A stretch of DNA of 58,337 bases from VBAS01 sp035318985 (lineage in GTDB: Bacteria > Bacteroidota > Bacteroidia > Chitinophagales > Chitinophagaceae): contig DATHDP010000109.1 of NCBI GenBank assembly GCA_035318985.1, positions 1-58,337 on the forward strand, read 5' to 3'. Below the pieces are notes generated by a model. The model made no database searches. It was not told where the DNA came from and was given only the letters and a program-made list of their open reading frames with translations. Of the stretch, positions 17,312 through 26,096 are shown in pieces. Positions within the stretch are counted from its first letter, which is position 1. Each line of letters begins with the position of its first letter. Position numbers and translations under genes: made by a program.

Positions 17312-19282
17312 ATGAGAAAATACAGAGTCATACTGCTGCTTATTTTGTTGTACCCGTTGCCAGGTATTTCTCAGGATAATAGTGAGCTGGAAAAAAGTTA
17401 CGTAGCATACCAAAATGAGAAAGCAGATTCTTTGCGCATAGAAAAGCACATGGAATATTGCTACCTTCTTATAAAAGATGGTAATAAGCAAAAAGAAGCT
17501 ACCCGGGAGCTAGCGTTAATAAAAACAGAATTAGAAAAATTCCCGATTCCCTCATTAAGCCCATGGATAAAATATTATGAAGCAAAAATGCTATACAACC
17601 GGGGAGAATATATTGCCAGCATTATATCTTATGAGCTTGCCCGGAAAAGCCTGCCGCAGATCACCAAAAAAGAAATAAAGACCGTTGCGAATATTTACAC
17701 TTCTCTTGGCCTGTGCTATTCGATGATCAATGATTGGGAAAATGCGCAATTAAATTATCAGATTGCGATCGATGAAACTAAAAAAGCAAATGATTCATCA
17801 GGTACAGCACTGGCATATATGAATATGGCCTATATTTTTTCGGATGTAAGTGATTGGATCAATGCCAATGTGAATCTTAACATGAGCACAAAATACCTGA
17901 ATGAAAACAGTCTGAGAGATTACCAGGCAATGATCTATGCCAGTCTTGCTACAACATTTGCAAGGATCAATAAATTGGTTGAGTCAGGTATCTATCTTAG
18001 AAAAAGTGATTCGCTTATTGCCTTATCCCCTGATGCAAGGAGCAAGACATTTCATTTTATTGCTAAAGGAGAACTTGCGTTTAGCAATAAAAATTATTCT
18101 GAGGCTCTTTCAGCGAACTTTACTTCATTGAATTATGCACGTCAATGGGGCGATTCCGTGTTTGTAGCCACAGCTTTTGAAAATATCGGGAGAACGTACC
18201 AGGCATTGGGAAAATATTCAGAAGCAATTTCCACTTTAACCTTTAGTAATAACATTGCAAAGAAATACGATTATCTGCCCCAGCAAAAGAAAACTTTAAA
18301 ACAACTTTTTTTGCTGTATAGTAAAAACGATCAATTCTCAAAAGCTGTGACAGTTGCCCGGGAATTAATTACTATTTCTGATAGCCTTGCTCTTGTACAA
18401 AATAATAATCGTCGCATCATATTGGATGCCGTTTTTGAATCAGAAAATAAGGGAAAACTAATTTCAGCATTGGAAGAACAAAATGAAATACAGCAACTGA
18501 GAATAAAACAAAAAAATACATTCAACTATATTTTACTCGGCAGTGCGATCTCCCTGTTGACTATTTCTTTACTTTCTTTCAGAAGTTATAAACAAAAACA
18601 AAAACTCCAGCAGCAACGTATTAATGAACTCGAAACAGAAAAGCAATTGGCAGCAACTGAAGCGGTACTGAAAGGAGAAGAACAGGAACGAACCCGCCTT
18701 GCAAGAGATCTCCATGATGGATTAGGAGGCATGTTGTCGGGCATTAAATATTCATTTAATACTATGAAAGGAAATCTTATCATGACGCCTGATAATCAAC
18801 AGGCGTTTGAACGCAGCATGGATATGCTGGACAGTTCTATTAAAGAGATGCGGCGTGTAGCACATAATATGATGCCTGAAGCACTAGTGAAATTTGGGCT
18901 GGATACCGCATTAAAAGATTTTTGCAATGATATCAATCAGAGCGGAGCATTAAAAGTAAATTATCAATCTATTGGATTAGAAAATGAAATAATTGATCAG
19001 ACTACAGCTATTACCATTTATCGCATTGTGCAGGAACTTTTAAATAATACAATGAAGCATGCTGCAGCAACAAATGCAATAGTGCAGGTGAGCAAAACAA
19101 GTGGGCTGTTGTCAGTAACAGTAGAAGATGATGGAAAAGGTTTTGATACATCAATTCTAAAGCAATCAAAAGGGATCGGGTGGAGCAATATTCAACATCG
19201 CATAGAATTTCTGAAAGGAAAACTGGATGTAAATTCACAAAATGAGAAAGGGACCTCTGTTCATATTGAATTAAATGTGTAA
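17312..19282 (+). CDS. TPR-containing sensor histidine kinase (HisKA_3 type), kinase 1
   Basis: Signal peptide (ILLLILLYPLPGISQ), then a periplasmic TPR sensor of about 380 residues (for example YTSLGLCYSMINDWENAQLN), one membrane helix (YILLGSAISLLTISLLSF, about 408-428), a short coiled coil (LQQQRINELETEKQ), the HisKA_3 box LARDLHDGLGG with phospho-accepting H468, an N box ELLNNTMKHA (about 575) and a GHKL G box DDGKGFD (about 606-612). It should autophosphorylate and pass phosphate to a NarL/LuxR-type regulator. Its own regulator gene is reduced to a relic immediately downstream, so the intact regulator at 21474 is its likely partner. The catalytic half is nearly identical to kinase 2, whereas the TPR halves are not. 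Confidence 0.92.
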   Translation: MRKYRVILLLILLYPLPGISQDNSELEKSYVAYQNEKADSLRIEKHMEYCYLLIKDGNKQKEATRELALIKTELEKFPIPSLSPWIKYYEAKMLYNRGEYIASIISYELARKSLPQITKKEIKTVANIYTSLGLCYSMINDWENAQLNYQIAIDETKKANDSSGTALAYMNMAYIFSDVSDWINANVNLNMSTKYLNENSLRDYQAMIYASLATTFARINKLVESGIYLRKSDSLIALSPDARSKTFHFIAKGELAFSNKNYSEALSANFTSLNYARQWGDSVFVATAFENIGRTYQALGKYSEAISTLTFSNNIAKKYDYLPQQKKTLKQLFLLYSKNDQFSKAVTVARELITISDSLALVQNNNRRIILDAVFESENKGKLISALEEQNEIQQLRIKQKNTFNYILLGSAISLLTISLLSFRSYKQKQKLQQQRINELETEKQLAATEAVLKGEEQERTRLARDLHDGLGGMLSGIKYSFNTMKGNLIMTPDNQQAFERSMDMLDSSIKEMRRVAHNMMPEALVKFGLDTALKDFCNDINQSGALKVNYQSIGLENEIIDQTTAITIYRIVQELLNNTMKHAAATNAIVQVSKTSGLLSVTVEDDGKGFDTSILKQSKGIGWSNIQHRIEFLKGKLDVNSQNEKGTSVHIELNV

Positions 19283-19366
19283 CGCAAACAAAAGTTTTAT
19301 AGTAGATGATCACTATATGGTGATAGAAGGTATTCGTTCATTGTTGCAAAAATGAAAAGAGTGTTC
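19275..19366 (+). pseudogene. Relic of a LuxR-type response regulator (N-terminal fragment)
   Basis: An ATG overlapping the end of kinase 1 opens a 26-codon frame containing KSFIVDDHYMVIEGIRSLLQ, which matches residues 4-23 of the intact regulator at 21474 (TFIVDDHYMVIEGIRSLLQ). An extra A in the A-run at 19348-19352 shifts the frame into a stop at 19353-19355. DNA similarity continues for about ten bases (TGAAAAGAGTG) and then ends. The phospho-acceptor Asp and the HTH are missing, so it cannot be functional as a regulator. Confidence 0.9.
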
Positions 19367-19389
19367 TGCATATGAACATTTCTTAATGA

Positions 19390-19532
19390 TGGAAATACGA
19401 TACTTAGGAAAAGTTTGATCTATCCATTACAGAAGATTTCGGAAGAATGAGAAAATCATGGAAAAAGGGGAGACGCAAAGAAGCTGCTATCGCTTTTATT
19501 TGTAAAGCGATGACAAAGGCCTATTTTACTGT
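19390..19532 (+). promoter_or_regulatory. Duplicated leader/promoter region of kinase 2
   Basis: This region aligns with 17170-17311 in front of kinase 1: GCTTAG/ACTTAG, ATCTATCC, the exact 22-base block at 19452-19473, TTATTTGTAA and CTATTTTACTGTATG against TTATTTTGTTGTATG at the start codon. The intervening bases have diverged. The conservation implies that both kinases kept the same regulatory input after duplication. Confidence 0.6.
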
Positions 19533-21473
19533 ATGCAAAAAGTAATATTCATTTTTATTTTCTTTTTTCTGTTAAAATCAACAGAAGCTCAACAACATCT
19601 TGTCGATAGCATAGCAAAAGAATTACAACAACCTATAGCTGATAGTAACCGTGCCATGAGTATGATGCGGCTTGCAATTGATTACGAAGTTGTTGATACA
19701 GCTAAGGCATATAATGCGTACAAGAATGCAATAAAGTTCGCAAGTGAAAAAAAATTGTTCTATCAGCTTGGACGCATTTATCAAAATCAATCTTTTTTGT
19801 ATAGTTCAGGGGCAAGATATACTGATAGTCGAAATAGCCTTGACACGGCTGTTCTTAATTATAAAAGATCAAATCATCCAAATGCAAAACTATGGGAGGC
19901 GAATGCCTATGGCGATATTGCCAATATTTTAAAAGTGCAAAATAATTTCGAAGAATGTGTAGAATATAACTTAAAGTGTATCTCAATTTTTGAACAACTT
20001 AATTTACATGATAAACTAGTTGTACGCTATTGTAATTTATCGGCCGTGTTTGGTGATCTCGAAGAGTATACCAAGCAGGAAGAGTATGCCCAAAAAGCTG
20101 TAAAAATTTCGCAAAGGACAAGGAATAAATCAAATTTATTCATTTCTTATTTTATGCTTACGAATAGTTTAACAAGGCAGGAAAAATATAATGAGGCAAA
20201 AACTTTTCTTGACAGCGCAAAAATTTATGCTGACGAAAACGCTAATGTTGACATAGTGTTTTCATACTACCTTATCGCTGCCCAGGTATTCAGAAAGCTT
20301 AACAATTTCGATTCCGCGGCTCATTACTTTCAAAAAAGTTATTCTGTTTCAGAAAAAAATAACTATGCCTATGGTAAGGCAGAATCCCTTTTACAGCTTG
20401 GGGCAGTTTCAATCTTACAAAAAAAATATAGTGAGGCAGAAAACTATTTGTTGAATGGGATAAAACAAGCAGAAAGTATCGGATACTTTAATGTGCTTGA
20501 CGACGGTTACAAATACTTGTCAGATGTTTATGGGGTTACCGGCAGATATAAACTAGCCTATGAGTACTTTCAAAAATATAAGGAAGCAAGTGATTCAGCA
20601 ATTAGTCTTGAATCAAAAAAATATGCAACTGAACTTGAAAAAAAATATGAATCTGAAAAAAAGGATAAGCAAATAGTTATTCAGCAGTCGCAATTGCAAA
20701 AAAGAAAAATTATGAACTACATTCTTTTGGGTTCAGCTGCGGTGTTACTAATAATCTCCTTTCTTACCTACAGAAATTATGATCAAAAGAAAAAACTGCA
20801 ACAGCAACGCATCAATGAGTTAGAAACAGAAAAAAAATTAACTGCAACTGAGGCAGTATTGAAAGGAGAAGAACAGGAGCGAACCCGCCTGGCAAAGGAC
20901 CTGCACGATGGATTGGGTGGTATGTTGTCGGGCATTAAATACTCATTTCAGAATATGAAAGGAAATCTTATCATGACGCCTGATAACCAACAGGCGTTTG
21001 AACGCAGCATGGATATGCTGGACAGTTCCATTAAAGAAATGCGGCGGGTGGCCCATAATATGATGCCGGAAGCGTTGGTGAAGTTTGGCTTGGATACAGC
21101 GTTAAAGGATTTTTGTAACGACATTAGCCAGAGTGGGGCTTTAAAAGTAAATTACCAGTCTATGGGGCTTGAAGATGCGGTGATCGATCAAACGACAGGG
21201 ATAACCATTTATCGCATTGTACAAGAACTGCTGAATAATACAATGAAACATGCTGCAGCAAAAACAGCCATCGTGCAGGTGAGCAAAACCGGTGGCCTGT
21301 TGTCAGTAACAGTAGAAGATGACGGAAAAGGTTTTGATACCTCCATACTAAAGCAATCAAAAGGGATCGGTTGGAGTAATATTCAACACCGAATCGAATT
21401 TCTGAAAGGAAAACTGGACGTAAATTCACAAAAGGAGAAAGGAACATCTGTTTTAATAGAACTACCTGTTTAA
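19533..21473 (+). CDS. TPR-containing sensor histidine kinase (HisKA_3 type), kinase 2
   Basis: The layout is that of kinase 1: signal peptide (FIFIFFFLLKSTEAQ), TPR sensor of about 370 residues (for example YFMLTNSLTRQEKYNEAKTF), one membrane helix (YILLGSAAVLLIISFLTY), coiled coil, HisKA_3 box LAKDLHDGLGG with H458, N box ELLNNTMKHA and G box DDGKGFD. From about residue 425 onward it differs from kinase 1 at only a small fraction of positions, while the TPR halves align poorly. It ends directly against the start codon of the response regulator, so kinase and regulator are translationally coupled. It should sense a periplasmic partner through its TPRs and phosphorylate that regulator. Confidence 0.93.
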   Translation: MQKVIFIFIFFFLLKSTEAQQHLVDSIAKELQQPIADSNRAMSMMRLAIDYEVVDTAKAYNAYKNAIKFASEKKLFYQLGRIYQNQSFLYSSGARYTDSRNSLDTAVLNYKRSNHPNAKLWEANAYGDIANILKVQNNFEECVEYNLKCISIFEQLNLHDKLVVRYCNLSAVFGDLEEYTKQEEYAQKAVKISQRTRNKSNLFISYFMLTNSLTRQEKYNEAKTFLDSAKIYADENANVDIVFSYYLIAAQVFRKLNNFDSAAHYFQKSYSVSEKNNYAYGKAESLLQLGAVSILQKKYSEAENYLLNGIKQAESIGYFNVLDDGYKYLSDVYGVTGRYKLAYEYFQKYKEASDSAISLESKKYATELEKKYESEKKDKQIVIQQSQLQKRKIMNYILLGSAAVLLIISFLTYRNYDQKKKLQQQRINELETEKKLTATEAVLKGEEQERTRLAKDLHDGLGGMLSGIKYSFQNMKGNLIMTPDNQQAFERSMDMLDSSIKEMRRVAHNMMPEALVKFGLDTALKDFCNDISQSGALKVNYQSMGLEDAVIDQTTGITIYRIVQELLNNTMKHAAAKTAIVQVSKTGGLLSVTVEDDGKGFDTSILKQSKGIGWSNIQHRIEFLKGKLDVNSQKEKGTSVLIELPV

Positions 21474-22088
21474 ATGGTAACAAAAACTTTCATTGTCGAT
21501 GATCACTATATGGTGATAGAAGGTATTCGTTCATTGTTGCAAAATGAAAAAAGTATCGAATGGATGGGCCATGCCATGAATGCATCGAGTTGCCTCGCTT
21601 TTTTGAATAAGCAACTACCTGATGTGATCTTAATGGACATTAACCTGCCGGACATAAGCGGTATTGATCTATGCAAGGAAGTAAAAACAAAATATCCTTC
21701 TGTTTTTATTATTGGTCTCAGCACCTTCAACCAGCAAAGTTTTATACAAAAGATGATGGATAATGGCGCATCGGGTTATGTATTGAAAAATGCTACACAG
21801 GATGAAATAACAAGTGCCATTGAAACAGTTATGAAAGGCAAGACTTACCTAAGTGAAGAAGCCTCCAACACATTAAGAAAAGACAATGGGGCAGCAATTA
21901 TCTTAACCCGTCGTGAAAAGGAAGTATTAGAATTGATCGCCGATGGAATGACTAATGCCGAAATAGCACAAAAATTATTTATTAGTGTAACTACAGTAGA
22001 TACACACCGCAAAAACCTGTTGGCTAAATTTGAGACAAAGAATACTGCTGCCTTGATAAAAATAGCTGTTTCACGAGGGTATCTTTAA
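21474..22088 (+). CDS. LuxR/NarL-family response regulator
   Basis: Residues 1-120 are a receiver domain with acidic pocket D9 and D10, phospho-acceptor D55 (VILMDINLPD), a Ser/Thr switch (GLSTF) and the conserved Lys in YVLKNA. Residues about 140-204 form the LuxR-type helix-turn-helix: LTRREKEVLELIADGMTNAE, IAQKLFISVTTVDTHRKNL. Length and arrangement are standard for the NarL/FixJ family. Its ATG follows the kinase-2 stop codon without a gap. With the first regulator lost, it is the only regulator in the locus and may serve both kinases. The divergent secreted-protein cluster is a natural candidate target (inference). Confidence 0.95.
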   Translation: MVTKTFIVDDHYMVIEGIRSLLQNEKSIEWMGHAMNASSCLAFLNKQLPDVILMDINLPDISGIDLCKEVKTKYPSVFIIGLSTFNQQSFIQKMMDNGASGYVLKNATQDEITSAIETVMKGKTYLSEEASNTLRKDNGAAIILTRREKEVLELIADGMTNAEIAQKLFISVTTVDTHRKNLLAKFETKNTAALIKIAVSRGYL

Positions 22089-22111
22089 ACTACTTTCCGA
22101 TAACAAAAAAA

Positions 22112-23029
22112 TTAGTTTTTCTTTTTTGGAGGGAGGTATTCAATATTGTAGATTTTCAAATAGTCCTCTAAAGGTCCCATTCCCATCTCCTTTCTTCTTT
22201 CATTAACATGTTCCTCGTCCTTTATGGGTAATAATTTATATTTTTTTGAGATTGTGTCCAATTCTAGTTGAGATCCGTAAAGCTGGTAGCCATGATCTTC
22301 AACCAACAGACGATCCTCCATTAGGGCAAGTTGCTGGGGGGATGCTTTTTTTTCAGATACTGCCTGCTTTAGAATTGGAAAATATTTTTTTCTTATATCA
22401 TGAGATGCGTGTTGAATAACAAGAAATAAGGCATCATTTCCAAGGTCTCCAATCACATCTGACCCCAGCCAACCATGCTGATCTATAAAAGACGCAACAA
22501 CTCTAGTGTTTCTTGAATCTATTTCATTCAAAAGAGCCACATCCTTAGGATTCTCAAAATTAAAATAGGCCCTTTTTTGATCCTCTATAAAAACTTCTTC
22601 CAATAAATTCGACCATTGTAGATTTAAATTAGGATAAAAATTTTCCTTATTATGCTTTGCCATTGAAATAATCCTATTGAACTGTGGACCGTTATGAATT
22701 AAATTAAAGGCACTATCATTCTGTAATTTAATATAATTATAATAAAAATTCTCAACAGCATTAGTAAGATATTTAAGACATGAATCTCTGTTTTTCTTCA
22801 ATCCCCATATTCTCGAAACTTTATAAAGATCTTCATTACCTCCTCTTCCATTAAATGACTCAAAAGCCCTTTTATAATAGAATAATGCAGAATCATAGTT
22901 ATTCTTGGATAGGAAAATATCTGCCATGTATGTATTTTGAAAATATTTCTCAGGAACAGGTGAATCTTGCCCGATTAATAGCTGAGGAATTAAAAACCAA
23001 ACATAAAATAAATACTTCTTTAACATCAT
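22112..23029 (-). CDS. Exported DUF6624-like protein
   Basis: The start chosen (Met-Met-Leu-Lys-Lys) gives a signal peptide KKYLFYVWFLIPQLLIGQ; the longer frame would run into mnmE and lacks a signal. Residues about 30-70 resemble a TPR-like pair (YDSALFYYKRAFESFNG). The C-terminal part, about 165-300, carries the DUF6624 pattern: HGWLGSDVIGDLGNDALFLV, QHASHDIRKKYFPILKQAV, ALMEDRLLVEDHGYQLYGSQ, PIKDEEHVNERRKEMGMGPL. DUF6624 is common in Bacteroidota and has no known function. It converges with the response regulator 23 bases away and follows mnmE on the same strand. Confidence 0.75.
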   Translation of the reverse strand: MMLKKYLFYVWFLIPQLLIGQDSPVPEKYFQNTYMADIFLSKNNYDSALFYYKRAFESFNGRGGNEDLYKVSRIWGLKKNRDSCLKYLTNAVENFYYNYIKLQNDSAFNLIHNGPQFNRIISMAKHNKENFYPNLNLQWSNLLEEVFIEDQKRAYFNFENPKDVALLNEIDSRNTRVVASFIDQHGWLGSDVIGDLGNDALFLVIQHASHDIRKKYFPILKQAVSEKKASPQQLALMEDRLLVEDHGYQLYGSQLELDTISKKYKLLPIKDEEHVNERRKEMGMGPLEDYLKIYNIEYLPPKKKN

Positions 23030-23082
23030 ACAATTTAGTTTTAACTCCACGTATGAGTAAATCGCATAAATGCGAGTGATGG

Positions 23083-24465
23083 TTATTTCCCGATACAAAA
23101 CTTACTGAAAATATAATCAAGCTGGTCTTCATTTGTTATCTCTCCTGTTATTTCACCAAGATAATGAAGGCCCCTTCGAATATCCAATGCTAATAAGTCA
23201 CCAGTTAGTTTATTATCTAAACCGTTTTTTATATCAGTTAATGACTTGGCTACTTCTTTTAAGGCATGATAATGACGGGCATTGGTTACAATAGTATCTT
23301 CTGCTTGTACTTCCCCAGAAATTACTTTATCAACCATTCTTTCTTTTAATACTTCAAGATGTTTATTGTTTTTTGCAGAAATAAATACGAGGTTATCTAA
23401 CGAAGAAAACTTTTCCCTTGCAATAGATTCCTCTTGTTTATCCGTTTTATTGGCAACAAGCAAAAAAATCAATTCTCTTTTTTTCAACTCGTCTTGTAAA
23501 CTACTTATCTCTTTAACATTATCATCTACATCAAATAAATACAATACAAGGTCAGCCGTCTTCATTTTATCCAGGCTTTTTTCCACTCCCATTATTTCAA
23601 TTATATCACTTGTATGCTGGCGAATACCAGCGGTATCGATCAAACGAAAAAGAATACCATCAATATTAATGATCTCTTCGATCGTATCTCTTGTAGTGCC
23701 GGGAATATCACTTACAATGGCCCTGTCTTCCTGCAACAAGGCATTTAGTAATGTTGATTTACCGGCATTTGGTTTACCAACAATTGCCACGCTGACACCG
23801 TTCTTAATTACATTTCCAAGACGAAAAGAATTGATCAATTGATCAGTCAGCTTGCTTAATTCATTTATCAATTCATAAAATTGTTTTCGATCTGCAAACT
23901 CAACATCCTCCTGGCTGAAATCAAGTTCCAATTCTATTAAAGCAGAAAACTTTAGTAATTGATCTCTTAGCTCTTTTAGTTTATTTGAAAACCCACCGCG
24001 AATATTATGTAAAGCTGTTTTTTGCGAAGCTTGTGTATTTGATGCTATCAGGTCAGCGACCGCTTCGGCCTGTGCAAGATCTAGCTTGCCTTTTAAAAAT
24101 GCTCTTTGTGTAAACTCCCCGGGTTTTGCCAATCTTGCACCACGTTGTATACATGCATTTATTATTTGTTGCAAAACAAATGGCGAACCATGTCCGCTTA
24201 TTTCCACAACATCTTCACCTGTGTATGACCGGGGATTCTTATAAATTGAAATAACAACTTCGTCAAGTATTGCTTCCTTATCTTTTATAATGCCAACATG
24301 AATAGTATGCGATGCTTGCTTGCTAAGATCTTTTGATGGAAACAGATCATTCACTATACCAATCGCTTTATCTCCGCTAAGGCGAATAATACCAATAGCT
24401 CCTATTCCCTGCGGTGTTGCCAATGCTATTATCGTATCATCCCATCCTGTTGATTTTCCCAGCAT
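23083..24465 (-). CDS. mnmE: tRNA modification GTPase MnmE (TrmE)
   Basis: MnmE with MnmG installs the 5-carboxymethylaminomethyl group on wobble uridine 34 of certain tRNAs. The N-terminal formyl-THF-binding domain starts DTIIALATPQGIGAIGIIRL. The G domain is inserted in a helical domain and has P loop GKPNAGKS (230-237), switch region GTTRDT, DTAG (277-280) and NKTD. The protein ends in the diagnostic FCIGK, whose Cys is conserved. The 460-residue length is normal. A TATTTTTG box lies four bases before the ATG and a terminator for the upstream tonB operon lies just behind it, so mnmE is probably transcribed on its own, possibly without a leader. Confidence 0.97.
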   Translation of the reverse strand: MLGKSTGWDDTIIALATPQGIGAIGIIRLSGDKAIGIVNDLFPSKDLSKQASHTIHVGIIKDKEAILDEVVISIYKNPRSYTGEDVVEISGHGSPFVLQQIINACIQRGARLAKPGEFTQRAFLKGKLDLAQAEAVADLIASNTQASQKTALHNIRGGFSNKLKELRDQLLKFSALIELELDFSQEDVEFADRKQFYELINELSKLTDQLINSFRLGNVIKNGVSVAIVGKPNAGKSTLLNALLQEDRAIVSDIPGTTRDTIEEIINIDGILFRLIDTAGIRQHTSDIIEIMGVEKSLDKMKTADLVLYLFDVDDNVKEISSLQDELKKRELIFLLVANKTDKQEESIAREKFSSLDNLVFISAKNNKHLEVLKERMVDKVISGEVQAEDTIVTNARHYHALKEVAKSLTDIKNGLDNKLTGDLLALDIRRGLHYLGEITGEITNEDQLDYIFSKFCIGK

Positions 24466-24469
24466 GCCC

Positions 24470-24477
24470 CAAAAATA
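24470..24477 (-). promoter_or_regulatory. mnmE: TAnnTTTG -7 box at leaderless spacing before mnmE
   Basis: The minus strand reads TATTTTTG, then four bases, then ATG. This matches the Bacteroidota -7 consensus TAnnTTTG. With the usual short distance from this box to the start point, transcription would begin at or next to the ATG. No clear -33 TTG was seen. Confidence 0.5.
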
Positions 24478-24478
24478 G

Positions 24479-24508
24479 AAATCCCTCCCGACAAGTCGGG
24501 AGGGATTT
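24479..24508 (-). terminator. Terminator of the exb-tonB operon
   Basis: A perfect 14-bp inverted repeat (AAATCCCTCCCGAC / GTCGGGAGGGATTT) lies between the tonB stop and the mnmE start, followed on the minus strand by TTCTATTTTTG. Symmetrical A/T ends allow some bidirectional action, but both neighbours run on the minus strand. Confidence 0.8.
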
Positions 24509-24535
24509 AATTATTTGCTCAACAGAAAAAAAGTT

Positions 24536-25363
24536 TTATTCTGACGCTACCACAAAAGTAATTGGCTGTTTGCGATAAGCTTTTACCTGGCGACCATTTT
24601 GAACCGCAGGCACCCAATCCGGACCTTTTTTAATTACTTTGATCGCTTCATCTTCCATACCATGACCGTGAGTTGATAAGGCTTTTACATCACTTATCTT
24701 ACCTTCTTTGTCCACGATGAATTGTACAATAACTGTGTAAGTTCCTTCACTTGCGCCGTTCTCAACAGGCACATTGGGGTCAAGGTTATTTTCCAAATAT
24801 TTTCTCCATGCTCTTTCACCGCCTTTAAAACTTGCCTCAACTTCCACTTTCTCAAAAACCTTGTTCTCATCTTCATCTTTCTTTTCTTCTACTACCTGTT
24901 TGCCTTCATCAACAACCGCAGGAGCAAGACCTTCATCTTTTATACCTTCCTGGCTAACGACATCGATCTTTGTATCTTCTAATTCCTTTACTTCTGGTGG
25001 GATCTCGTCTTTCTTCACTTCCTCGTCTTTCACAATTTTAGGAGGAGTGAACTTTGTCATCTCCACTTTTGGAGGCTCTTGCTTTGGCGGCGGCGGTGGA
25101 GGAGGTTCAGGCTTTTTTTCCTCTTCCTGTTTTAATTCAGTAAGAGTTAACTCTCTCACCTGCACCTTTCCTGCATTCTTTTTTAGTGAGCTTGCAAGGA
25201 AAGAACCACCTAGTGCAAGTAACGCAACTGCTGCGGTACAAAGCAAGGCTATTGTAAGCCTCTTTTTATACGTTTTGCGCAGTTCGTATGCACCATAAGC
25301 TTTATTCCTGTCCTCAAAAAGAAGATCCAGAATATCACTTGACAAAATTTTATTTATTTCCAT
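24536..25363 (-). CDS. tonB: Energy transducer TonB
   Basis: The N-terminus has the Bacteroidota TonB signature ILDLLFEDRNKAYGAYELRK followed by one membrane helix (LTIALLCTAAVALLALGGSF, about 35-56). A Pro-rich periplasmic spacer follows (PEPPPPPPPKQEPPK), then an acidic stretch and the C-terminal TonB domain (about 185-275) with GTYTVIVQFIVDKEGKISDV and GPDWVPAVQNGRQVKAYRKQ. TonB passes proton-motive energy from ExbB/ExbD to outer-membrane receptors. It is the last gene of the exbB-exbD-exbD-tonB operon, 58 bases after exbD. A paralogue with the same layout lies at 50691-51500. Confidence 0.93.
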   Translation of the reverse strand: MEINKILSSDILDLLFEDRNKAYGAYELRKTYKKRLTIALLCTAAVALLALGGSFLASSLKKNAGKVQVRELTLTELKQEEEKKPEPPPPPPPKQEPPKVEMTKFTPPKIVKDEEVKKDEIPPEVKELEDTKIDVVSQEGIKDEGLAPAVVDEGKQVVEEKKDEDENKVFEKVEVEASFKGGERAWRKYLENNLDPNVPVENGASEGTYTVIVQFIVDKEGKISDVKALSTHGHGMEDEAIKVIKKGPDWVPAVQNGRQVKAYRKQPITFVVASE

Positions 25364-25421
25364 TTGCAGTTTCTTTAATAATTAGATGCGGAATGAATGA
25401 AATTCCACATTAATCCGTTAA

Positions 25422-26066
25422 TTAATTTCCACCCTCTATTTTCTTAATTAAATCCTTTTCTACCTGGAAAAGATCAACCATTGCATAACGCTTTATTGCG
25501 TTTATCGCCATCTCGTCTAAAATATCGATCGTATTCTTATAGGTAGCCTCTTCATCAGGCTTTATCACGATAACAAGGTCCTTATCAAGACAGGCATTCT
25601 TCCAATTAGGATCGGGTAGAATTGGAGGATTAACTTTGCTATTACCAAGTCTTGCTTCTTCCTGGATCTTTGTACAGCCTGCATCATGCACATGGGCGTT
25701 TATTACATCCTTTTTCATTTGAATGATAGAATCACGGACACCTTTAAATGTCGTTGTATAAAGATTAGAAGCATCAGGTAATAACTGACCTCTATAAAGA
25801 TAAACCACATTATTTTTTCCCAGCATAATAGTCAGCGCTCCTGATTCTTTTGCCTTATTCTGATCTTCATCCTTTGAGTCCTTAGGCATAAACAACTGCA
25901 TAGTAGTCGGGCTACTCATGGTTGTAGTGAATATGAAAAATGTTATAAGCAAAAATCCTAAGTCAACCATGGGTGTCATGTCGACACGGGTTGAAAGTTT
26001 TTTTGCTTTCTTAACTCCCGGTCCTTTTTTATGACCTCCACCACCGCCTTCGTCTATACTTGCCAT
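25422..26066 (-). CDS. exbD: ExbD/TolR-family protein (second copy)
   Basis: After a Gly/Lys-rich cytoplasmic N-terminus comes STRVDMTPMVDLGFLLITFF, a single membrane helix with the conserved Asp that carries protons in ExbD/TolR. The periplasmic part (about residues 60-214) is longer than in Escherichia coli ExbD and includes a Cys-containing region (HDAGCTKIQE, NWKNACLDK) before the usual LVIVIKPDEEATYKNTIDIL segment. It is one of two different ExbD proteins in this operon, an arrangement common in Bacteroidota; the partners may form a heteromeric stator with ExbB. It starts 30 bases after the first exbD. Confidence 0.92.
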   Translation of the reverse strand: MASIDEGGGGGHKKGPGVKKAKKLSTRVDMTPMVDLGFLLITFFIFTTTMSSPTTMQLFMPKDSKDEDQNKAKESGALTIMLGKNNVVYLYRGQLLPDASNLYTTTFKGVRDSIIQMKKDVINAHVHDAGCTKIQEEARLGNSKVNPPILPDPNWKNACLDKDLVIVIKPDEEATYKNTIDILDEMAINAIKRYAMVDLFQVEKDLIKKIEGGN

Positions 26067-26096
26067 GATTTAAATTTTTAAGAGTTAAATAAATTA

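Noticed and set aside
23282..23842. 186-codon plus-strand ORF opposite mnmE
   Set aside because: It is antisense to the conserved G domain of MnmE and shows no domain or start signal.
24774..25298. 174-codon plus-strand ORF opposite tonB
   Set aside because: It is rich in Ser, Phe and Gly because it reads the Pro/Lys/Glu-rich tonB spacer backwards; the minus-strand frame has clear TonB domains.
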